From positions 1-8,297 of the forward strand of contig CAQNVT010000196.1 of NCBI GenBank assembly GCA_948844705.1: 8,297 nucleotides of DNA, read 5' to 3'. The translations under genes and the position numbers were made by a program. Below, piece after piece: positions 1 to 8,297 of this stretch. Numbering within the stretch: position 1 is the stretch's first letter; each line of letters begins with the position of its first letter. The notes below the pieces were generated by a model. It did not search any database. It was given only the letters and a program-made list of their open reading frames with translations, and had not been told where the DNA came from. The DNA comes from an uncultured Dorea sp. Its GTDB lineage: Bacteria > Bacillota > Clostridia > Lachnospirales > Lachnospiraceae.

Positions 1-729
1 AAGAAGTTCTGCGGAACGGGAACTTTTGTACGCTTCAGACAGCAGAGCCATACGAGGCGTGGCAATACGCTCTACGGCCGGGTCATTTGCCAGGTTGATA
101 AAGAGAACGGTACGGTCAATGGCACCTGTCTCCTTAAAGCTGTTAATAAAGAAGTTGGACTCCTCGAAGGTAATACCCATAGCGGCAAATACAACGGCGA
201 AGTTCTCGTCTGTTCCGCGAACCTTTGCCTGTCTCGCGATCTGAGCCGCAAGCTGTGAATGCGGAAGACCGGAACAAGAGAAGATCGGAAGCTTCTGGCC
301 GCGGACCAGTGTGTTAAGTCCGTCGATCGCGGATACGCCTGTCTGGATAAACTCCTCCGGGTATACACGGGCCGCCGGGTTCATAGGCAGGCCGTTGATA
401 TCTCTTCTTTCCTCCGGAAGGATCTCCGGGCCGTCGTCGATCGGACGTCCGAGTCCGTCAAATACACGGCCTAACATGTCGCCGGAAACTCCGAGCTCCA
501 TGCTCTTTCCGAGGAAACGTACCTTACTGTTGCTTAAGTTGATACCGCTGGCATTCTCGAAGAGCTGTACAACCACATCGCTTCCGTCTACCTCCAGTAC
601 CTTACACCGGCGTCTCTCGCCGCTTGCAAGCTCGATCTCCCCAAGCTCGTCATACGCGACACCCTCAACGCCCTTTACCATCATAAGCGGTCCGGCAACT
701 TCCTGTATGGTTCTATATTCCTTTGGCAT
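1..729 (-). CDS. ntpB: V-type ATP synthase subunit B, N-terminal part (runs off left edge)
   Basis: Non-catalytic, nucleotide-binding subunit of the V1 head (also named atpB); three copies alternate with subunit A. The fragment starts [15 protein letters not shown] and has 243 codons, about half the usual 460 or so. Visible family marks are the beta-barrel N-domain (residues 1-75), [16 protein letters not shown] (88-103), [21 protein letters not shown] (around 125-145), the degenerate P-loop region [19 protein letters not shown] (150-168), [13 protein letters not shown] (182-194), and [18 protein letters not shown] (212-229). The cysteine at 152 stands where E. hirae NtpB has glycine; that site does not hydrolyse ATP. 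The ATG at 727-729 is 2 bases after the stop of subunit A, with AAGGAGG inside the end of that gene. Residues 230-243 do not match the family, where LTAAEYLAFE-like sequence is expected; see findings. The subunit identity is certain, but the far left end may not be authentic. Confidence 0.96.
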   Translation of the reverse strand, partial: MPKEYRTIQEVAGPLMMVKGVEGVAYDELGEIELASGERRRCKVLEVDGSDVVVQLFENASGINLSNSKVRFLGKSMELGVSGDMLGRVFDGLGRPIDDGPEILPEERRDINGLPMNPAARVYPEEFIQTGVSAIDGLNTLVRGQKLPIFSCSGLPHSQLAAQIARQAKVRGTDENFAVVFAAMGITFEESNFFINSFKETGAIDRTVLFINLANDPAVERIATPRMALLSEAYKSSRSAELL

Positions 730-731
730 AA

Positions 732-2501
732 TTAGAAGTCCTCCTTCCCAAACGCACTCGCAATCTCTGCGTTCAATTCATCCTTGATCTTCTCATATTC
801 TGTCTCGATATTTTCTGCCGTTGTATATTTATAACGTCCGATTCTCTCTCTTACTTCCATTCCGAGGAGCGCCTTCATAGAGGCTCCCTTAGAAAGTGCT
901 TCCGAAGACTGCTCATAGAATGCAAGCACCAGCTTCATCATCAGATACTGCTTTCTAAGCGGTGTATAGGTATCTACCTCGTGGAAGGAGTTCTGATGCA
1001 GGAAGTCCTCACGGATCGAGCGTGCCGCTTCCATCTTCAGACGGTCGATCGGTGACAGCGCATCCATACCTACCATCTGTACGATCTCTTCCAGTGCTGC
1101 TTCCTCCGTAAGAAGGCTCATCATCTTCTGGCGTCCTTCCATCCAGTCCTCTGCAACCGTTCCGTTGAACCAATCCTGCATATTGTCAAGATACAGAGAA
1201 TAACTTGTCAGCCAGTTGATGGCCGGGAAATGTCTCTTGTATGCAAGCGCAGAATCCAGTCCCCAGAATACCTTTACGATACGAAGAGTCGCCTGGGATA
1301 CAGGCTCGGAGGTATCACCGCCCGGAGGAGATACGGCGCCGATAACAGACAGTGCTCCCTCTCTTCCCTCTTTTCCGAGAGATACCACGCGTCCTGCCCT
1401 CTCATAGAACTCCGCAAGACGTGAACCAAGATATGCCGGGTAACCTTCCTCGCCGGGCATCTCCTCCAGACGTCCGGACATCTCACGGAGAGCCTCTGCC
1501 CAGCGGGATGTGGAGTCTGCCATAAGCGCTACGGAATATCCCATATCACGGAAATACTCTGCAATCGTAATACCTGTATAGATAGAAGCCTCACGGGCTG
1601 CAAAAGGCATATCCGATGTATTTGCGATAAGAACGGTTCTCTCCATCAGGGAACGTCCTGTCTTCGGGTCCTTAAGCTCCGGGAACTCGTTAAGAACGTC
1701 TGTCATCTCATTTCCCCGCTCGCCGCAGCCGATATATACGACGATATCAGCCTCCGCCCATTTTGCAAGCTGATGCTGGATAACTGTCTTTCCGCTTCCG
1801 AACGGTCCCGGAACGGCTGCAACACCGCCCTTTGCGATCGGGAAGAACATATCGACAACTCTCTGTCCTGTAACAAGCGGTGCATCAAGAGGAAGCTTCT
1901 TTACATACGGACGTCCTTTACGAACCGGCCACTTCTGCATCATGGTAAGCTCCCTGTCGCCGTCCGCAGTCTCAACGACTGCCACAACCTCTTCTACCGT
2001 AAATTCGCCTGCCTTAATCTCCTTTACCGTACCGGACACACCGTATGGAACCATGATTTTCTGCTCCACCACCGCGGTCTCCTGGACCGTACCGATAATA
2101 TCTCCGGCCTCAACCTTGTCGCCGGCCTTGACTACCGGAACAAATTCCCATTTTTTATCTCTCTTCAGGGAAGCAACCTCGACACCGCGCTGCAGGTTAT
2201 TTCCTGAAATCTTCATAATATCGTCAAGCGGACGCTGGATTCCGTCGTAAATGCTTGTAATAAGGCCAGGTCCAAGTTCAACGGACATAGGAGCTCCCGT
2301 AGACTCTACCGGCTCTCCGGGTCCGAGACCTGATGTTTCCTCATATACCTGAATGGATGCCTCATCTCCGTGCATCTCGATGATTTCTCCAATCAGACGC
2401 TGCTTACTTACACGTACAACGTCAGACATGTTGGCATCACGCATACCGGATGCGATGACCAGCGGTCCTGCCACTTTTTTAATCGTACCTGTACTGCTCA
2501 T
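732..2501 (-). CDS. ntpA: V-type ATP synthase subunit A (catalytic)
   Basis: Catalytic ATP-hydrolysing or ATP-synthesising subunit of the cytoplasmic V1 head, also named atpA. It is full length at 589 residues. In order: N-terminal beta-barrel (about 1-75); the non-homologous bulge domain typical of V-type A subunits (about 115-190); nucleotide-binding core with P-loop GPFGSGKT (232-239; catalytic-site Lys238 and Thr239); GERGNE (260-265; Glu261 as general base, Arg262); [19 protein letters not shown] (327-345); [13 protein letters not shown] (391-403); and a helical C-terminal domain. These key positions carry the same numbers as in E. hirae NtpA. The ATG at 2499-2501 is directly preceded by an in-frame TAA, so no longer start exists. 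Its ribosome binding site is weaker and farther away than its neighbours' (AAGGTAGG about 13 bases upstream). The gap from subunit F is 26 bases. No key residue is missing. Confidence 0.98.
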   Translation of the reverse strand: MSSTGTIKKVAGPLVIASGMRDANMSDVVRVSKQRLIGEIIEMHGDEASIQVYEETSGLGPGEPVESTGAPMSVELGPGLITSIYDGIQRPLDDIMKISGNNLQRGVEVASLKRDKKWEFVPVVKAGDKVEAGDIIGTVQETAVVEQKIMVPYGVSGTVKEIKAGEFTVEEVVAVVETADGDRELTMMQKWPVRKGRPYVKKLPLDAPLVTGQRVVDMFFPIAKGGVAAVPGPFGSGKTVIQHQLAKWAEADIVVYIGCGERGNEMTDVLNEFPELKDPKTGRSLMERTVLIANTSDMPFAAREASIYTGITIAEYFRDMGYSVALMADSTSRWAEALREMSGRLEEMPGEEGYPAYLGSRLAEFYERAGRVVSLGKEGREGALSVIGAVSPPGGDTSEPVSQATLRIVKVFWGLDSALAYKRHFPAINWLTSYSLYLDNMQDWFNGTVAEDWMEGRQKMMSLLTEEAALEEIVQMVGMDALSPIDRLKMEAARSIREDFLHQNSFHEVDTYTPLRKQYLMMKLVLAFYEQSSEALSKGASMKALLGMEVRERIGRYKYTTAENIETEYEKIKDELNAEIASAFGKEDF

Positions 2502-2527
2502 TTAGAATAATCACCCTACCTTCCCTT

Positions 2528-2848
2528 TTATTCCTGCGAGAACAGGATATCCGAGCCTACCGCTACCTCTACCGACTTCTTAACTCCCGCAATACCTGCT
2601 CCGGTATTGCCTGCAATACCCGGAATCTGAATGATCGCCGGAGTAAGCTGCTCCTGATATCTCTCTATCTCATGCTTAAGCTCTAAGGCCCAGTTCTCCG
2701 TGATATAGATGATTCCGTATTCTCCGGATGCCAGCCTTGTAAGCTTATCTGTAGCTTCTTCACGGGTGCTTACCGGGAATGTGTCAAGACCCAGTGTAGC
2801 GAAGCCGTAAATACTGTCATAATCGCCTAATACCGCAATCTTATACAT
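2528..2848 (-). CDS. ntpG: V-type ATP synthase subunit F (central stalk)
   Basis: Small central-stalk subunit that binds subunit D on the rotor shaft; the gene is called ntpG in E. hirae and atpF elsewhere. It has 106 residues, the usual size. The start MYKIAVLGDYDSIYGFATLG is the typical beta-strand plus GD..S..GF..LG signature of the Rossmann-like fold. The middle (EYGIIYITENWA, about residues 43-54) and PAIIQIPG (70-77) are also standard, and the C-terminal helix (GVKKSVEVAVGSDIL) is present. The start codon lies inside the end of subunit C: the two genes overlap by 8 bases (2841-2848), which points to translational coupling. The only ribosome-binding sequence is a modest AAGGG within the C gene. 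Nothing is unusual in the protein. Confidence 0.96.
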   Translation of the reverse strand: MYKIAVLGDYDSIYGFATLGLDTFPVSTREEATDKLTRLASGEYGIIYITENWALELKHEIERYQEQLTPAIIQIPGIAGNTGAGIAGVKKSVEVAVGSDILFSQE

Positions 2849-3809
2849 ACATTTCCCTTACCCTTTCCCGGATGGATTCCTCCGGAAGGTCATTAAGCTT
2901 CCCGGAAAGAATGATCCGTACTGTTTTAATCTCATTCTGTCTTGCAATTACATAGGCAATCACCGGGCCTATGGTAAATGCACGATATTTCTGCGGACTG
3001 ATAGTCTGAATAATGCGGTTGTCACACCAGCGCTCAAATGCGGACGGAGACTGCGCGAGCGCCTCGGCCCCTTCTGCATATGCGGTGCCCATAAGATATT
3101 CTCTTATGGCGTCCATTCCGTTAAGCGCCGCCCTGGAAAGCTGCGCCACATTCACGCTGTCGCATTCTGCCATCGCCCTTGTCATAAACTCCAGTGACTT
3201 CGCGGTTTTCTGCGAACGCACGGCAATCTTGATATCTGCGACGGCTACGGTAGATTCGGCATAGTCACGGATGATCTCATCCTTCGCCGCCTTCCCCGCC
3301 GCATATACCGCATCAAGCGCCGCCCTGTCAATGATCACATCGCACAGCTGACCGTCTCTCGTATGAAGCATGGCCTCATACGCCTCTTCCGCTGCATGCT
3401 GCATGTGGGGAGGAAGCTTTCCGAACTCCTTCTCTCTGACGATCTCAAGCATCGCCCCGCCCGGAATCGACACATCATCATAATAAATGTGTCTGTCCTG
3501 CTCTCCTGTACATACATCCTTGATCGCTGCCTTCAGGTTATGGAAAAGCTTCGGATAAGACAACACGTCAAATTTATCCATATCCACATGAAGGTCCTTA
3601 ACTACCTCCCAGATCTTCTCCTCTTCCCTGGTGAGTATCGCCTCTGCCTGCGCCGGAGTATCACTGTCACCCCAGCCCCTTTCCGAAAGGAACTGCAGAC
3701 ACTGGTCATAATCAGAGCATGCGATCAGCTGATCGATCGTTGCATTGGAAAATAATGCAACCTCCAAGGCACGTATGCGCGCAACCGCGTAGGTATATTG
3801 TTCACTCAT
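2841..3809 (-). CDS. ntpC: V-type ATP synthase subunit C (d-type, rotor connector)
   Basis: Funnel-shaped subunit (eukaryotic subunit d homologue) that sits on the K ring and receives the central stalk, coupling V1 to the membrane motor. It is 322 residues, slightly below the usual 330-390, and almost entirely helical. The N-terminal YTYAVARIRALEVALFS (5-21) and the C-terminal GPVIAYVIARQNEIKTVR (near 280-297) followed by LSGKLNDLPEESIRERVREMYV-like sequence are the classic NtpC/AhaC signatures. An FDVLSYPKLFHNLKAAIK-like segment (about 79-96) is also family-typical. The ATG at 3807-3809 has AGGAGG at 3816-3821, a 6-base spacing. It lies 35 bases after subunit E, and its last 8 bases overlap the start of subunit F. 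Confidence 0.96.
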   Translation of the reverse strand: MSEQYTYAVARIRALEVALFSNATIDQLIACSDYDQCLQFLSERGWGDSDTPAQAEAILTREEEKIWEVVKDLHVDMDKFDVLSYPKLFHNLKAAIKDVCTGEQDRHIYYDDVSIPGGAMLEIVREKEFGKLPPHMQHAAEEAYEAMLHTRDGQLCDVIIDRAALDAVYAAGKAAKDEIIRDYAESTVAVADIKIAVRSQKTAKSLEFMTRAMAECDSVNVAQLSRAALNGMDAIREYLMGTAYAEGAEALAQSPSAFERWCDNRIIQTISPQKYRAFTIGPVIAYVIARQNEIKTVRIILSGKLNDLPEESIRERVREMYV

Positions 3810-3844
3810 GTTACTCCTCCTGCTTACGTTTCCTTGTTGTCGCC

Positions 3845-4438
3845 TTACGCAAATAATAATTCCCGAACCTTATCGGATAACAGCTCTCTCTTTTCATCGA
3901 ACATAGCCCGAAGCGTACAGTTCTCTTCAATACCGCCATAAGCAAGAACGAATCCGTTCTCAATATTTCTGCCCTCTGCCGACACCGCAAGGCTTCCGCC
4001 CTTTGCCCCGGCAGCTTTCTTTACCTCTGCCTCATATCCCTTCGGCATCTTTTTAAGATCTGCATACGAGAAATAAATCTCTCCCTCCTGCGGCAGCACA
4101 TATTTATCAAGCAGCTTAAGCAGCATCTCAAAATATTTGTCTGCCTCCATGCCTGCCAGTGACTCATACGACTTCTCAAGCATTTCGCTGATCAATTCCT
4201 GCTTTGCAGAAAGGACTTTTGTTCTCTTCTGCAAATCGATGGAGGATAACACTCTCTCCTTGTAATTTGCCACCTCTGCCTCAGACTTTTGGGAGATGCT
4301 TTCGCTTATTCTGGCCGCTTCCTCATTTGCCTGGTTTATCATCTCTGCTGCCTTGCTCTCGGCCTCTTCAACCTTTGCTTCCGCAGCTGCCTTTGCTTCC
4401 TCCAGGATCTGTCTTGTCATTTTATCTAATCCAGCCAT
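3845..4438 (-). CDS. ntpE: V-type ATP synthase subunit E (peripheral stalk)
   Basis: Peripheral-stalk subunit that pairs with the G/H protein in a coiled coil and anchors the top of the A/B head, resisting torque. It has 197 residues, the normal length. Residues 1-80 are a charged Ala/Glu/Lys-rich helix predicted to be coiled coil. Residues from about 100 to the end form the globular head-binding domain, ending in the family motif ENGFVLAYGGIEENCTLRAM (160-179), then a DEKRELLSDKVRELLFA tail. The ATG at 4436-4438 has AAGGAGT at 4448-4454 with a 9-base spacing. An in-frame Met7 is also possible but has no ribosome binding site of its own. It lies 43 bases after K and 35 bases before C. Confidence 0.95.
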   Translation of the reverse strand: MAGLDKMTRQILEEAKAAAEAKVEEAESKAAEMINQANEEAARISESISQKSEAEVANYKERVLSSIDLQKRTKVLSAKQELISEMLEKSYESLAGMEADKYFEMLLKLLDKYVLPQEGEIYFSYADLKKMPKGYEAEVKKAAGAKGGSLAVSAEGRNIENGFVLAYGGIEENCTLRAMFDEKRELLSDKVRELLFA

Positions 4439-4481
4439 GGCTTACGCACTCCTTTTCCTAATCTTTTTCACTCCTGCTACC

Positions 4482-6985
<2,504 letters not shown>

Positions 6986-7020
6986 AGCCGCATCCCTCCT
7001 TTTCTTTTATATTTCTGGTT

Positions 7021-7329
7021 CTAGACAAGCTCTGCAATAACTGCCGATATTACCTCGCTTTCTTTTGCTCTTGCCTTTTCCTTCAAGACTGAAATCTCTT
7101 TTTCCACTCCCGCAAGAGCATCCTGTATGGATCGTTCACCAGCCTGTTTCTCCATATCAAGGATCACCCGCGCTTTATTTTTCGCATCGGTTTCAGACTG
7201 GTTTTTTAAACTTTCAGCCTCTTTTCTGGCCTCCTCCAGAATAGCGGCGCTCTTTTCATCAGCTTCCCTTATCATTCTCTCAGCCTCATCCTCTGTTTCC
7301 TTGATAGTCTTGATGGTTTCTTCTACCAT
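7021..7329 (-). CDS. ntpF: V-type ATP synthase subunit G/H (peripheral stalk coiled coil)
   Basis: First gene of the operon. It encodes the small partner of subunit E in the peripheral stalk (ntpF in E. hirae, ahaH/atpH elsewhere, G-type fold). The 102 residues are nearly all predicted helix, rich in Glu, Lys and Ala with heptad-like spacing and no aromatic residues, starting MVEETIKTIKETEDEAERMI. Sequence alone gives weak family signal for such proteins; the call rests on size, coiled-coil composition and position directly upstream of subunit I, which matches the E. hirae operon. The ATG at 7327-7329 has AAGGTGG at 7337-7343 with a 7-base spacing. The promoter at 7366-7394 lies just upstream. 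The gap to subunit I is 35 bases. Confidence 0.9.
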   Translation of the reverse strand: MVEETIKTIKETEDEAERMIREADEKSAAILEEARKEAESLKNQSETDAKNKARVILDMEKQAGERSIQDALAGVEKEISVLKEKARAKESEVISAVIAELV

Positions 7330-7365
7330 TCCTTCACCACCTTTCTTTCAAATGCTACTTTACAA

Positions 7366-7394
7366 ATTATAATCTTTTTTTACTGGAAAGTCTA
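7366..7394 (-). promoter_or_regulatory. Sigma-70 type promoter of the V-ATPase operon
   Basis: On the minus strand a TAGACT -35 box (7389-7394) is followed by a 17-base spacer and a perfect TATAAT -10 box (7366-7371). Transcription would start near 7359, giving a leader of about 30 bases that holds the ribosome binding site of the G/H gene. The spacer is A-rich. No operator, riboswitch or attenuator fits in so short a leader. Assignment is by consensus match and position only. Confidence 0.8.
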
Positions 7395-7471
7395 GAAATT
7401 TATGGTTTTTTCATGCCGTTTTGCGCAATTACCCTTTTTTTCTTTCGTTCCTCTGTAAATATCATCCGCCT

Positions 7472-7963
7472 TTACCAGGAGAGCCTGTGCAGATGTCCCT
7501 TAAGATTCATTCCCGGAAAGCCGTTCTGGCGCATCGCTTCATAAAGAACGATCGCCGCCGAGTTCCCAAGATTCAGGGAACGGATATCACCGGCCATAGG
7601 TATCCTGATACACTCTTCCTTATGCTGCACCAAAATTTCCTCCGGTATTCCGGCGCTTTCTTTTCCAAACATAATATATGCATCCGGCCCGTAATTTACC
7701 TCCGTATATATCTTTTCCGCCTTCGTAGTCGCCATATAAAGCTTCGCATCCGGATTCCTGCTTAAAAAATCCTCGTAGTCAATATATGTAGTGACATCCA
7801 GCTGCTGCCAGTAATCCATCCCCGCACGCTTAAGGCTCTTCTCATCTAAACGGAAGCCCAGCGGCTCGATGAGGTGAAGCCTTGCGCCCGCTGCCACGCA
7901 GGTGCGTCCGATATTTCCGGTATTAGCGGGTATCTCCGGCTCATGCAGTACGATATTCAGCAC
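7472..7963 (-). CDS. trmL: tRNA (cytidine(34)-2'-O)-methyltransferase TrmL
   Basis: SPOUT-family enzyme that transfers a methyl group from S-adenosylmethionine to the 2'-O of the wobble nucleotide of certain leucine tRNAs in the cytoplasm; the family was formerly named YibK/CspR. The 163 residues (E. coli TrmL has 157) show all three SPOUT motifs: EPEIPANTGNIGRTC (8-22), MFGKESAGIPEEIL (98-111) and IPMAGDIRSLNLGNSAAIVL (121-140), the last forming the trefoil knot and cofactor site. The GTG at 7961-7963 is chosen as start because it begins the canonical (M)LNIVLHEPEIP and has GGGAGG 8 bases upstream. The in-frame ATG at 8000-8002 would add 13 non-family residues and lies almost at the predicted transcription start. 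It has its own promoter and no clear terminator before the ATPase operon. Confidence 0.95.
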   Translation of the reverse strand: MLNIVLHEPEIPANTGNIGRTCVAAGARLHLIEPLGFRLDEKSLKRAGMDYWQQLDVTTYIDYEDFLSRNPDAKLYMATTKAEKIYTEVNYGPDAYIMFGKESAGIPEEILVQHKEECIRIPMAGDIRSLNLGNSAAIVLYEAMRQNGFPGMNLKGHLHRLSW

Positions 7964-7971
7964 GTTTTTTT

Positions 7972-7977
7972 CCTCCC
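7972..7977 (-). promoter_or_regulatory. Ribosome binding site that fixes the trmL start
   Basis: GGGAGG on the minus strand, 8 bases before the GTG at 7961-7963. It lies inside the reading frame that would be used if the upstream ATG at 8002 were the start, and no comparable site precedes that ATG. It therefore favours the GTG start. Confidence 0.8.
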
Positions 7978-8010
7978 TTCTATAAAGTATTTCAATAAAC
8001 ATTTGATATT

Positions 8011-8039
8011 ATTCTAACGAATATTGCAGTTGCAGTCAA
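8011..8039 (-). promoter_or_regulatory. Sigma-70 type promoter of trmL
   Basis: Minus-strand TTGACT -35 box (8034-8039), exact 17-base spacer, TAGAAT -10 box (8011-8016). Expected start of transcription is near 8003-8005, giving trmL a leader of about 40 bases if translation begins at the GTG. Assigned from consensus match, ideal spacing and position. Confidence 0.82.
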
Positions 8040-8067
8040 CCAGATTTTAACCATTTTTATACAGAAA

Positions 8068-8087
8068 GCCGTCCATTACCGGACGGC
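8068..8087 (-). terminator. Probable Rho-independent terminator of the right-edge gene
   Basis: Perfect 7-bp GC-rich stem, GCCGTCC pairing with GGACGGC around a 6-base loop (8075-8080). Reading the minus strand, the stem is followed directly by TTTCTGTAT, a moderate U tract. It sits between the right-edge gene and the trmL promoter, as expected for the end of that transcription unit. On the plus strand the T-rich stretch begins several bases farther from the stem and no plus-strand gene precedes it, so minus-strand function is preferred. Confidence 0.62.
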
Positions 8088-8124
8088 CCTTATGTTTTGC
8101 TTTTTAATCCATAATTAAATTCTG

Positions 8125-8226
8125 TTACTTATGTTTATAATATAAGGCCAACATAGCTTCGCCAATAGTTTTTGTATATGTTAATAAACATTCGTATAGA
8201 TATTTATTTTGTCTATATATCTTGTT
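8125..8226 (-). pseudogene. Possible out-of-frame C-terminal remnant of the right-edge gene
   Basis: A second minus-strand frame stays open from 8226 to a TAA at 8125-8127 and reads LLTYTKTIGEAMLALYYKHK at its end, which has a protein-like mix of residues. It overlaps the end of the frame that stops at 8181. One extra T in the T run near 8186-8188 would join the two frames as ...IYTNVLLTYTKTIGEAM... and carry the protein to 8125. This suggests a one-base deletion in the gene or a read error. The frame has no start or ribosome binding site of its own, and the piece is short, so chance remains possible. Confidence 0.35.
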
Positions 8227-8297
8227 CTATGTGCTCCTGTGCTATCTATAGGATCATTTATTATTTTATCTCCTACAACCATTACACTCGATGTCCC
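8181..8297 (-). CDS. Unrecognised protein, C-terminal fragment (runs off right edge)
   Basis: The frame is open from the right edge to a TAA at 8181-8183 (38 codons), including VMVVGDKIINDPIDSTGAH and RTRYIDKINIYTNVY at the end. I do not recognise the family. The DNA is visibly AT-rich: by hand count about 28-29% GC over the last 200 bases against about 48% in a sampled line of the ATPase operon. It favours ATA and AGA codons, unlike the ATC/CGT-rich neighbours, which hints at a horizontally acquired gene. The apparent stop may be premature because another frame continues plausibly to 8125. It is on the same strand as trmL but separated by a terminator-like stem-loop, so it is probably a different transcription unit. 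Confidence 0.45.
   Translation of the reverse strand, partial: GTSSVMVVGDKIINDPIDSTGAHRTRYIDKINIYTNVY

Noticed and set aside
1..42. A frameshift as the cause of the divergent B subunit tail
   Set aside because: Neither alternative minus-strand frame restores the expected LTAAEYLAFE motif; one gives [13 protein letters not shown] and the other stops at once.
150..460. Cys152 in the B subunit P-loop region as a loss-of-function change
   Set aside because: The B subunit is naturally non-catalytic with a degenerate P-loop, and the flanking SGLPH and QIARQA motifs are intact, so a Gly/Cys difference is not informative.
311..787. A 158-codon plus-strand open frame across ntpB and the end of ntpA
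   Set aside because: Antisense shadow of conserved genes; low-complexity Ser/Pro/Thr-rich product with no recognisable domain.
7330..7471. A trmL terminator, attenuator or small regulatory RNA in the gap before the ATPase operon
   Set aside because: I found no GC-rich stem followed by a U tract; only short weak pairings such as TTGCGCAA. The gap is explained by the promoter, so trmL read-through into the operon remains possible.

Overview
The window is dominated by one minus-strand operon for a V-type (A/V-type, NtpABC-like) ion-translocating ATPase. Genes read right to left in the order G/H stalk subunit, I, K, E, C, F, A, B. This is the order of the Enterococcus hirae Na+-ATPase operon (ntpF-I-K-E-C-G-A-B). 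The B gene runs off the left edge, so the expected next gene (subunit D) is outside the window. Base composition near 48% GC, strong AGGAGG-type ribosome binding sites, the bacterial V-type operon order and the protein sequences together suggest an anaerobic Clostridia member, most likely Lachnospiraceae. The family-level call is inference from sequence style, not a database match.

Layout from right to left (direction of transcription): 8181-8297 holds the 3' end of an AT-rich, unrecognised minus-strand gene that may be frameshifted, with a possible remnant of its tail reaching 8125. A stem-loop at 8068-8087 probably terminates it. A near-consensus promoter at 8011-8039 drives trmL (7472-7963), a tRNA wobble-base 2'-O-methyltransferase that most likely begins at a GTG codon. 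A 142-base gap follows (7330-7471), with no clear terminator but a good promoter at 7366-7394. The V-ATPase operon then runs from 7329 to the left edge, with gaps between genes of 2 to 43 bases and one 8-base overlap.

How the genes work together: subunits A and B form the ATP-hydrolysing head; C and F belong to the central stalk that connects head to rotor; E and G/H form the peripheral stalks; I (the a subunit) and K (the c-ring) form the membrane motor. Subunit K carries all five residues known to bind Na+ in E. hirae NtpK, at aligned positions, so this enzyme is predicted to move Na+ rather than H+. Physiological direction (pump or synthase) cannot be read from the sequence.

Most of the window is ordinary, well-conserved housekeeping DNA. 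I see no undescribed system. The observations most worth checking are the two ends: the last 14 codons of the B fragment (bases 1-42) stop matching the family abruptly without a frameshift, and the right-edge gene is compositionally foreign to the rest and looks broken by a one-base change.
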